DNA of 44,953 bases from an uncultured Gammaproteobacteria bacterium (GTDB lineage: Bacteria > Pseudomonadota > Gammaproteobacteria > Berkiellales > Berkiellaceae): the NCBI GenBank assembly GCA_902826485.1, contig CADEEZ010000017.1:1-44953 (forward strand), written 5' to 3'. Positions within the stretch are counted from its first letter, which is position 1. Each line of letters begins with the position of its first letter. Both the position numbers and the translations under genes were made by a program. A model generated the notes under the pieces. It saw only the letters and a list, made by a program, of their open reading frames with translations, ran no database searches and was not told where the DNA came from. This document shows positions 27,407 through 34,755 of this stretch, in pieces.

Positions 27407-27555
27407 AAAATTTTTACCCTATTCCTACTTTCATTAAATAAATAATACTGATAAATATGCACGTAGGACAGTTTATTAACTAAATAAGTTCATTATCTAA
27501 GTATAGATCCAGACAAACAGTAATAAAGGGGGTGATAAAAAACAAAGTGATTAAC

Positions 27556-27583
27556 TTGTTTTTAATTGCATATACACTATAAT
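27556..27583 (+). promoter_or_regulatory. Promoter of the Hpt-like gene (near-leaderless transcript)
   Basis: TTGTTT (27556-27561), a 16-bp spacer and a perfect TATAAT (27578-27583). The expected transcription start near 27590 is 0-3 nt before the ATG at 27592, and no Shine-Dalgarno is present. Confidence 0.6.
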
Positions 27584-27591
27584 TCCTGGTT

Positions 27592-27927
27592 ATGGAAAAC
27601 GAAAACAATAACTTAGTCCCCCCCTTATCCACGGAAAGCGTTCAAGGCATTGAGTTATATCTTGTAGAATCCAGCCAGCTGATGGAATCTATCAACTCGG
27701 CCATACAACACAGACACGCTGACACTGCCTACGATTGTTTAAATAGCTTAACCGCTTCAAGCAAAGAAATAGGCGCCACCGTTTTTGCTCAGCTTTGTTC
27801 ACAAATTGCTTTTTGCGTAAAAGAATATCGTTGGCCTGAAACGCTTTTGTTGTTAAAACAACTCAATAATTGGTACGATAATTTAGTAAGTGAATTACAA
27901 AAAATCTTATTAAAACGAGGAGGATAA
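27592..27927 (+). CDS. Hpt-like helical protein lacking the phospho-accepting histidine
   Basis: The 111-residue, mainly helical protein resembles histidine phosphotransfer domains in SSKEIGATVFAQLCSQIAF (56-74), where Hpt proteins have HxLKGSSxxLGAxxLxxLCxxLE. A following helix (WPETLLLLKQLNNWYDNLVSELQKIL) also fits the last two Hpt helices. The phosphorylatable His is replaced by Asn51 and the following Lys-Gly by Thr-Ala. It would therefore be a pseudo-Hpt, able at most to bind partners. The Hpt assignment is an inference from pattern. It precedes the fatty-acid operon by 55 bp but has its own promoter. The predicted transcript start almost coincides with the ATG. Confidence 0.65.
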   Translation: MENENNNLVPPLSTESVQGIELYLVESSQLMESINSAIQHRHADTAYDCLNSLTASSKEIGATVFAQLCSQIAFCVKEYRWPETLLLLKQLNNWYDNLVSELQKILLKRGG

Positions 27928-27982
27928 CCTCTATACTTATTAGCTTAATTATACTACCCTCAATTTTTAGGAGGAAGGTAGA

Positions 27983-28741
27983 ATGAATCAAAGCACAGTG
28001 GAATATGAACCGCATTCTGGCACAGCGGTGATTCGTCTTAATCGTCCTGATAAAAAAAATGCCCTTAGTCTTGGCATGTATCAAAAACTTAACGATTATC
28101 TTGATGCGGCTTTAAACGATACGCAGATCACTTCGGTTATTTTCGCAGGCCATGAAGATTTTTTTACCACAGGGAATGATATTCAAGATTTTGTTTCAGT
28201 AAAAAATCAAGAAGATTTCACTGATGTCACCGATTTTTTATTTAAAATCGCCAATTATCCCAAACCCTTAATTGCAGCAGTGAATGGACTGTGTGTCGGC
28301 ATTGGTACCACTTTATTACTTCATTGTGATTTAGTGTACGCAGGAAAAGAAGCTAACTTTCATATGCCCTTTAGTCAACTTGGCCTTACCCCTGAAGCAG
28401 GTGCCAGCTATTTATTACCCGCCCTCATGGGACATCGCAAAGCCAGTCAATATTTACTCCTTGGTGAACCTTTTAATGCCAAAACAGCGCTAGAATTAGG
28501 CATGATTAATGAGATCGTAGAAAAACAAGACGTATTGCCGCTTGCTTTAAAAAAAGCGGGCATATTAACGCGCTATTCTGCTGAAGGCATTCGTGCAACC
28601 AAACAATTATTAAAAAAAACGCATCAAGAACACGTGACAAACACCATTAAAACAGAATTGCCGATATTTTTTAATTTATTACAGCAACCCTTTAGCCAAG
28701 CCGTATTTAAATCATTTTTGAATAAAACACCTCAGGACTAA
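27983..28741 (+). CDS. Enoyl-CoA hydratase/isomerase (crotonase) family protein
   Basis: The 252-residue crotonase-fold protein has the N-terminal GTAVIRLNRPDKKNALS and the oxyanion-hole segments FFTTGNDIQDF (60-70) and GLCVGIGTTLLLHCD (102-116). It also has LTPEAGASYLLP with Glu138 and GEPFNAKTALELGMINEIV. A single acidic residue in the PEAG position is more typical of enoyl-CoA isomerases than of two-Glu hydratases, so either reaction on acyl-CoA is possible. A very strong Shine-Dalgarno (AGGAGGAAGG) precedes the ATG. It heads a three-gene set with a ketoacyl synthase (6-nt gap) and a thioesterase, suggesting acyl-chain remodelling. Confidence 0.9.
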   Translation: MNQSTVEYEPHSGTAVIRLNRPDKKNALSLGMYQKLNDYLDAALNDTQITSVIFAGHEDFFTTGNDIQDFVSVKNQEDFTDVTDFLFKIANYPKPLIAAVNGLCVGIGTTLLLHCDLVYAGKEANFHMPFSQLGLTPEAGASYLLPALMGHRKASQYLLLGEPFNAKTALELGMINEIVEKQDVLPLALKKAGILTRYSAEGIRATKQLLKKTHQEHVTNTIKTELPIFFNLLQQPFSQAVFKSFLNKTPQD

Positions 28742-28747
28742 CTCACT

Positions 28748-29854
28748 ATGCCACAAATTTATCTCACCGGGAGTGGCGTCTTTACCCCCCCTTATGCTAT
28801 TTCAAATGAAGACCTTGTGACGAGTTTTAATCAATATATCGATCAACATAACCAAAAAACCGGCGAATCACTCACGCATTCCAGTGCAGAATTTATCGAA
28901 AAAGCATCGGGCATTAAAAGTCGATATGTTATGGAAAAAGCAGGAATTTTAAATCCCAACCGCATGCGTCCGTTTTATCCCAAACGCCTTGATACAGAAA
29001 TGAGTATTCAGGCAGAAATGGCCCTACCGGCCATTAAAGAGGCCTTAGCGGCGTCCAAAAAAACGGCTAAAAATATCGATGTGATTATTTGTGCCTGTGC
29101 CAGTTTACAAAGAAGTTATCCCGCTGTTGCCATCGAAATTCAACATTATTTGGGTGCGAGTGGTTATGCTTTCGATGTCAATGTTGCTTGTTCTTCTGCG
29201 ACGTTTGCCATTGATATAGCTTATCACATGCTGCAAACAGGGAGTGCCAATACCATTTTAGTGGTTAACCCAGAATTGTGTAGCAGCCATTTAAATTTTA
29301 AAGACAGAGATTCACATTTTATTTTTGGTGATGTGGCCAGTGCCGTTATACTAGAACGTAAAGAAGTGGCTAATCAGCAAGCAGATGCTTTTGAGTTATT
29401 AGGCACTTTTCTTAAAACCAACTTTTCGAATAACATTCGAAACAACGATGGCATTATTAATGCCACTGAAGATCCTGAAGATACGCCGAATATCCAATTT
29501 CATTATTTTACGCAGCAAGGTAAAAAAGTATTTAAAGAAGTGGTGCCGATGGTCAGTGAACATATTCAAACGCAAGTTTACAATCATCATTATACCCCCG
29601 ATAAAATAAAACGGTTATGGTTGCACCAAGCCAATATTAATATGAATAGATTAATCGCTGAAAAATTTTATAATCGAGATATCACCCCTCTTGAAGCCCC
29701 AATTATATTAGACACGTATGCAAATACCAGTTCAGCCGGTTCTATTATTGCCTTTCATCAACATCACCAAGATTTTAAAACCGGTGAACTGGGGTTAATT
29801 TGTTCTTTTGGCGCAGGTTATTCTATCGGTAGCGTATTGGTGAAAAAAGTATGA
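28748..29854 (+). CDS. 3-oxoacyl-ACP synthase III family protein (PA3286-like)
   Basis: The 368-residue thiolase-fold protein has the KAS III triad: Cys148 in NVACSSATF, His293 in WLHQANINMN and Asn326 in TYANTSSAGS. It closely follows the Pseudomonas PA3286 type as I remember it, sharing GSGVFTPPYAISN, FIEKASGIKSRYVM, RSYPAVAIEIQ and HLNFKDRDSHFIFGD. That enzyme condenses medium-chain acyl-CoA with malonyl-ACP and so returns beta-oxidation products to fatty-acid synthesis. It is not the housekeeping FabH. Its stop overlaps the downstream thioesterase start by 4 nt (ATGA). Confidence 0.9.
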   Translation: MPQIYLTGSGVFTPPYAISNEDLVTSFNQYIDQHNQKTGESLTHSSAEFIEKASGIKSRYVMEKAGILNPNRMRPFYPKRLDTEMSIQAEMALPAIKEALAASKKTAKNIDVIICACASLQRSYPAVAIEIQHYLGASGYAFDVNVACSSATFAIDIAYHMLQTGSANTILVVNPELCSSHLNFKDRDSHFIFGDVASAVILERKEVANQQADAFELLGTFLKTNFSNNIRNNDGIINATEDPEDTPNIQFHYFTQQGKKVFKEVVPMVSEHIQTQVYNHHYTPDKIKRLWLHQANINMNRLIAEKFYNRDITPLEAPIILDTYANTSSAGSIIAFHQHHQDFKTGELGLICSFGAGYSIGSVLVKKV

Positions 29855-30381
29855 ATTTGTATTTTAGATTATTTATATTTCTCTGTTCTTTGCCTTTTAT
29901 CAAAAAAAATCACAAAGTTGATCTCAATCATAAAGGTGAAATGAATCTGTGGGTATTACCCAATGATTTAGATATTTTTAATCACATGAATAACGGCCGA
30001 TATTTAACCATTATGGATTTTGGTCGTTTTCATTTAATGGCCCAATTTGGCACCTTAAAAAAAGCCTATCAAAATGGCTGGTCTCCTGCCGTAGGCGGCG
30101 TCAGAATGACGTATATTCGTTCTTTAAAATTATTTGAAAAATATAAACTCACCACCCAAATAATATGTTGGGATGAAAAATGGATTTACATGGAACAACA
30201 ATTTATCAAATCTAAGAACAACGAACTGATGGCCACTGCTTTAGTCAGGGCCTTGTTTATTAATAAAAATCGCGAAAAAATTTCTTCTCAAGAATTAGTT
30301 ACCTGTTTTTTCCCAGAAGGATTGGTCAGCCCCGAAATGCCCGAGGCTGTTAGAAAATGGCGGGAGTCGGAGGGGAAATAA
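29851..30381 (+). CDS. Acyl-CoA thioesterase, hotdog fold (4HBT_2/THEM6-like)
   Basis: The 176-residue protein begins with a hydrophobic segment (about 3-17) that may anchor it to the membrane. A hotdog domain follows (about 28-160) with the characteristic PNDLDIFNHMNNGRYLTIMD at 37-56. The motif Asp41...His45-Met-Asn-Asn is typical of 4HBT_2/THEM6-like thioesterases. It would release free acid from acyl-CoA or acyl-ACP. Translational coupling to the ketoacyl synthase suggests they act on the same acyl pool. Confidence 0.87.
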   Translation: MNLYFRLFIFLCSLPFIKKNHKVDLNHKGEMNLWVLPNDLDIFNHMNNGRYLTIMDFGRFHLMAQFGTLKKAYQNGWSPAVGGVRMTYIRSLKLFEKYKLTTQIICWDEKWIYMEQQFIKSKNNELMATALVRALFINKNREKISSQELVTCFFPEGLVSPEMPEAVRKWRESEGK

Positions 30382-30393
30382 ATCCCCTCGCCT

Positions 30394-33327
30394 TTACCAC
30401 GTATATTTAAACTTCAAAGAACCATGAAACGCTGAAAATTTCGTTTCATTGATTTCATAATCTAAACCCACATGACACGAAACATTTTCAAATCCATAGG
30501 CCGACAAAGCCATCCCAACAATATAAGAACTTCTCTTGGGTTCAATGCCATCGGTTTGGAAGGTCGGGCCCCCTACCACAAAATTCGATAAAAACTGTTC
30601 TTTGCTGTTTAACAGCTCAAAATTATAATACGCATGTATTTCAGGAATAAGCGACGCCCCTTCTGAGCCTAACACACTCGATATTTTAGGCCCCACAGAT
30701 AACCTTAAGCTGTTGATATCACGAGGGCGATTGACTAAGTTTAGTCCGCCTGCTCCTTCGTCAGTAAAATCATCTCTGTCTAAATGAGAATAAAATAACG
30801 CTAAAATAGGCTGGAATAACACTTTATTATATTGGTAAACAAAACCTGTTTCAGCACGCGCAGATATTTGCCAAGCTTCGTATTTTGATTTGGCGGAACC
30901 TGACACTGCTCCTACACGAATATTACGTGTTTGCTCATAATCATGTTGTGATAAATATAATATGCCATCCACATACCAGGGATTAGGGAAATTATACGTG
31001 CCGTATAACATCAACGAATAACTGCTGATTTCATTGGTGGAAGCAGCTTGTGCACGAGATAAAGTTTCAGTGCTCGCATAATTAAATCCAAGCCCGTATA
31101 CCACGACATCATCCGGACTTGTATAATCTATGCCCGCAGCAATACCGTAAATATCTGACTTATATCCTTCAATGCCTCTATATTCTTCTTGTTTTAATCT
31201 ACTCGCTAAGAGTTTGGTCCACACCCCATAATCTTTCAAAGCGTTATAACTGCTCGCTGAATAGCCTGTATGCAGATAATCTAATTGCCCTAAACGATAA
31301 TTGTCTAGCCGTTCACGTACTGTTTGTACGCCTAATCGAGTGAGCGCCATGATGCCTTCGAAGCCATCTCCATCGACAGAAGGCGCTAGCGAAGCGAGGG
31401 CACGATTAAAATCGGCGGCATTGGTAAAATTATCGAGCTGATCTAACACAGCAAAAATATCTGGATCAATAGGCGGGTTATTTTGAATCACATCGAGTGC
31501 GCCAGCGACCCCTAGAGTAAAGGGAAATTCAGCCACGCTGGTGTTGGTGTTACGGGTGACCGTTAAGGTAATATCGGCTGGATTATGCGTTAAGGTAAAG
31601 TTGCTGAGCAAAGTAGAAGTATTTTCTAAGGTTGCAGGTCCTCCCCCTCCAATAACTACACCACCACCAGCCGTAACAATTTTTAAATCTGTATTATTAG
31701 GAATAAAGCCCGAAGTCGTAATTTTAAAAACAGGCGCATCAATTGTTGCTTGATTGGTTACCGTTAATTTACCAAAAACGGTGGAACTCTTTAAATCAAA
31801 AGTAACTTTATCTGTATTGTTATTAGTAACTAGATTAACCCCAACTTTTATCTCGTTATTTCCAAGTTGTAAATTGGCCCCAGTCGCATCTAAATTTAAA
31901 TTACCGCTAAGGGTCGTGGGCTGATTAAATACTAATGTAGCCCCATTTCTGACTGTCACGTCATCTGCACCAACAGGACTATTATTTAAATTAAACGTTC
32001 CGCCATTAAAATTAACTTCTGCTAAATCATTTGTATCACCAATCTGCCCAAAGCTTTGCGAAGAACCTAAAAAGGTTAAAATACCACCACCGCCGCCAAA
32101 ACCAATCACCGAGCCGTTGATGAAATTCCCATCGGCAATCGTTAACTCTTTATTATTAGATTGAAAGGCTACGCCGCCGGTAACATGAATATTTCCGGTT
32201 ACGGCCGTATCGTTATTTGCACCCACTAAAACTTGATTTAATTTATTTGTGCTAGAGCCTATATCTCCAATAAATATGCCGACTTTAGTTAAGTCAAGAA
32301 TACCTTTTCCATTGGTTGCCGTAATAATATTTGTTTTAACGGTTGATGTGCCCGCAGAAGATAAATTTAAGGTATTCTCATTCGCGCCTGCATTGAGAAA
32401 CTGAAGGGTATTTGCATATACATCGCCAGTAAGCGTAACAGTAGAATTCACATTTGACATCTGAATCAGCGATAACGGCTTAGCGAGCGTGCCCACATTG
32501 CCAATAATGGCACTGTCTTTTTCAAATACAATCGTGCCTGCACCGGCTGTATTGGTCGTAATTGCACCTGTAATCTTAGCACCATCGGCTAATTTTAAGG
32601 TATTCGTACCTGTATTAGAGGTAAATTTAAAGGTAACTGCCTGGTTAGGATTAACACCGCCATTATTCAAATAAACGGTACCCGAACCTAATTGCACATC
32701 GAGCAAAGCATTATTTGATCCTAACAATCCATCAGTCACAGTTGAACTGCCTAAAAATTTAACCGAACCTTCACCTGCATTATCAGTCAGTACTGCGCCA
32801 CTAAAATTTACGCCATCGTCAAAAATAACCGTAGATCCTGTCCCTTTATCTTTAAAATTGATTTCACCGCCTATGCCCATAAATAAATTTTGGTTCACAT
32901 TTAAAGTGGCGCCTGCAAGCGTGGTGAAATTAATTTGAGACGCACCATCGGTTAATGCCGTCACGCCATTAAGGGTAACGCTGGTGCCTCCGCCCCCTTG
33001 TAACTCAAGAATTTTTACTCTGTTACCTGCTGCAGGAGGTAATGGGGCAGCGGAAATGCTCCCAGTAACAATTGAGGTACCTTGAAAAACAATCGTTGGA
33101 AGAAAAGCACCATTGACCTTAGCGCTTACTCCAGCTGTACTTCCAATATTACTTCCCGTTGGAACGGTCAAAGTAACGGCTGGCGCTGTAAAGATCACCC
33201 CTTCCGCTTTGCCATCTGCATCAATCGGTGCACTCGCCGCAAGCGATTGTGGTGCGCCCAGCACTGCTGTTGGCAAACTAGAAATTAAACAACTCGAAAC
33301 TAAAAATAATTGGGTAAGACGACGCAT
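30394..33327 (-). CDS. Autotransporter with large beta-helical passenger (array member 1, distal)
   Basis: The 977-residue type Va autotransporter has a signal peptide ending near VLGAPQS. Its passenger (about 30-640) is Gly/Asn/Thr/Val-rich with rickettsial rOmpB-like turns (TIVFEKDSAIIGNVG, ILTFLGSSQSFGQIG). A helical linker (LDQLDNFTNAADFNRALASL) leads to a beta-barrel of about 270 residues that starts near YGVWTKLL and ends in KYTW, the terminal aromatic recognised by BAM. AGGAG at 33337-33341 supports the start, 15 bp after the stop of member 2, so the two form an operon. Its barrel is the most divergent of the five. Confidence 0.92.
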   Translation of the reverse strand: MRRLTQLFLVSSCLISSLPTAVLGAPQSLAASAPIDADGKAEGVIFTAPAVTLTVPTGSNIGSTAGVSAKVNGAFLPTIVFQGTSIVTGSISAAPLPPAAGNRVKILELQGGGGTSVTLNGVTALTDGASQINFTTLAGATLNVNQNLFMGIGGEINFKDKGTGSTVIFDDGVNFSGAVLTDNAGEGSVKFLGSSTVTDGLLGSNNALLDVQLGSGTVYLNNGGVNPNQAVTFKFTSNTGTNTLKLADGAKITGAITTNTAGAGTIVFEKDSAIIGNVGTLAKPLSLIQMSNVNSTVTLTGDVYANTLQFLNAGANENTLNLSSAGTSTVKTNIITATNGKGILDLTKVGIFIGDIGSSTNKLNQVLVGANNDTAVTGNIHVTGGVAFQSNNKELTIADGNFINGSVIGFGGGGGILTFLGSSQSFGQIGDTNDLAEVNFNGGTFNLNNSPVGADDVTVRNGATLVFNQPTTLSGNLNLDATGANLQLGNNEIKVGVNLVTNNNTDKVTFDLKSSTVFGKLTVTNQATIDAPVFKITTSGFIPNNTDLKIVTAGGGVVIGGGGPATLENTSTLLSNFTLTHNPADITLTVTRNTNTSVAEFPFTLGVAGALDVIQNNPPIDPDIFAVLDQLDNFTNAADFNRALASLAPSVDGDGFEGIMALTRLGVQTVRERLDNYRLGQLDYLHTGYSASSYNALKDYGVWTKLLASRLKQEEYRGIEGYKSDIYGIAAGIDYTSPDDVVVYGLGFNYASTETLSRAQAASTNEISSYSLMLYGTYNFPNPWYVDGILYLSQHDYEQTRNIRVGAVSGSAKSKYEAWQISARAETGFVYQYNKVLFQPILALFYSHLDRDDFTDEGAGGLNLVNRPRDINSLRLSVGPKISSVLGSEGASLIPEIHAYYNFELLNSKEQFLSNFVVGGPTFQTDGIEPKRSSYIVGMALSAYGFENVSCHVGLDYEINETKFSAFHGSLKFKYTW

Positions 33328-33342
33328 TCATTATTCTCCTGA

Positions 33343-34620
33343 TTAGGTCCACTCGTACCGCATTCTCAGCCACGCTGAATGTGCGCGATAATCACCCCGA
33401 TATTCATAGTGATAATTAGTGCTGTAACTAAATCCGTGACCGTTATATAAAGTAATGTTAAAACCGGCTTCTAAACCATCTTTTCTCGGTCTCAAACCAT
33501 TTAATATAAATTCTGGTCCGCCAGCGATAAAATTAGCTTTGGCGTCGTCGTGCTCACGATTAAAATCATGAGACCATAACACATACACATCGGGCATAAT
33601 CATGACTTCGCCATAGACGCCGCCTTCATAAACCGAGCGTAACCCTACTGTCGTTCTAAATAAATTCGTGTCATCGAGTTTCACTTGTAAATTTAACACA
33701 TCGGCGCTGGTTTCGCGGTAAGAATCAAAGTGGGTATGAACATAAGTTGCGCCGAGCACGGGGGTAATTTTAATTTTTTCATAGCCCCACATATAGCCTA
33801 ATTCAGCGCGCGCACCTGCTTGCCAACCATGATAGCTCGATTTACTGTCGCGCGCTGCACCACCTGAATGGATGTGTCTGCGCGAGTGATATTGGTTATA
33901 GGCTGTAGAAAGGTTTGCTTCGAGATATATCGGCAGTGTCTCAAAATCGTAATTGGAATATAAATCGAGTTGATAGCTGTCTATGTCATTTTCTGTGGTG
34001 GCAAAATCTCTAGGGTCAGTTCCTAGTGACAAAAAGCTGACATCGACGCCCACTTTATTTTGTTTTTCAAAGTTTTTTTCAAGCCCGATTTCAACACCGG
34101 CCGCGTCAGCATGATACCCTGCGAATTCGCCTTTTTGTTTTTGCTTAGCCCAATGGCCATGCACTTGCATCCAAATGGAAGTATGCGGCGAAATGTCGAT
34201 TTTTGCAGCAGACGCTTCAGGTGCAGCTGCTAGAGGCTCGCCGTCTTCTTCTCCTGCGGAATATCCCCTAAACAGGCTGGCCTGAGGAGACGACTCGCTA
34301 CCTGGAAATTCATCAAACCGATGATTAATACGGTACATGCCTCGTATAAATGACAATTGACTGCTTTGCGTTATAGCACCATTTAATTCTGGGGCTAAAT
34401 TATATAATTCTCGGTTGCGCACGTTTTGATTCGCCAGGGCATTAATATTATTATTAATCAAAACGATCTGGGCTGGCGCCGTCCCGCTGCCAACAAATAC
34501 GGTCAGGGCATCCCCTACCGATTTACTGATCGGCGTGGTGCCAACCGCACCATAAGATATTGTGGGAATCGCGATTATAGTTGGAAAAAAAACTATTTTA
34601 AATAAATTACGTAAACACAT
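33343..34620 (-). CDS. Short autotransporter with minimal passenger (array member 2)
   Basis: The 425-residue protein has a signal peptide (cleavage near ISYGA), only about 120 residues before the barrel, and a complete autotransporter beta-domain of about 275 residues (HTSIWMQVHGHWAKQK to the C-terminus). The passenger region lacks beta-helix repeats and contains a mixed acidic/Ala stretch. The C-terminus is RYEWT, one residue past the usual terminal aromatic, which may weaken BAM recognition. It may be a shortened relative of the larger members or an independent porin-like barrel. It has its own leader and is followed after 15 bp by member 1. Confidence 0.88.
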   Translation of the reverse strand: MCLRNLFKIVFFPTIIAIPTISYGAVGTTPISKSVGDALTVFVGSGTAPAQIVLINNNINALANQNVRNRELYNLAPELNGAITQSSQLSFIRGMYRINHRFDEFPGSESSPQASLFRGYSAGEEDGEPLAAAPEASAAKIDISPHTSIWMQVHGHWAKQKQKGEFAGYHADAAGVEIGLEKNFEKQNKVGVDVSFLSLGTDPRDFATTENDIDSYQLDLYSNYDFETLPIYLEANLSTAYNQYHSRRHIHSGGAARDSKSSYHGWQAGARAELGYMWGYEKIKITPVLGATYVHTHFDSYRETSADVLNLQVKLDDTNLFRTTVGLRSVYEGGVYGEVMIMPDVYVLWSHDFNREHDDAKANFIAGGPEFILNGLRPRKDGLEAGFNITLYNGHGFSYSTNYHYEYRGDYRAHSAWLRMRYEWT

Positions 34621-34691
34621 ATATACCCTTAAATTTCTTCCCTGAGGGCTAACGAAGACGATAACGCAGCACTAACTAATTTACTCTTTTT

Positions 34692-34719
34692 TTAGGAAAC
34701 AGCCAAAGAACTTATTTTA
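34692..34719 (-). promoter_or_regulatory. Candidate promoter and shared leader motif of array member 2
   Basis: On the minus strand TAAAAT (34714-34719) is followed by CTTTGGCTGTTTCCTAA (34692-34708). The same motif, with a 3-base insertion, follows the -10 of member 3 (37681-37700). The leader to the ATG at 34620 is about 85-90 nt. Confidence 0.45.
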
Positions 34720-34720
34720 A

Positions 34721-34754
34721 AGCCCCCTCACCCGCCCTTCGGGCACCCTCTCCC
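34721..34754. repeat. Intergenic repeat with GCCC-TTC-GGGC hairpin
   Basis: GCCCCCTCACCCGCCCTTCG followed by GGCACCCTCTCCC resembles a short dispersed proteobacterial repeat. Its core GCCCTTCGGGC can fold into a small hairpin. It lies between the stop of member 3 and the promoter of member 2. Confidence 0.5.
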
Positions 34755-34755
34755 A

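Noticed and set aside
31541-33346. Several plus-strand reading frames of 60-77 codons opposite array member 1
   Set aside because: They are shadows of the biased, Gly/Thr/Val-rich passenger codons, have no Shine-Dalgarno and encode only Val/Pro-rich low complexity.
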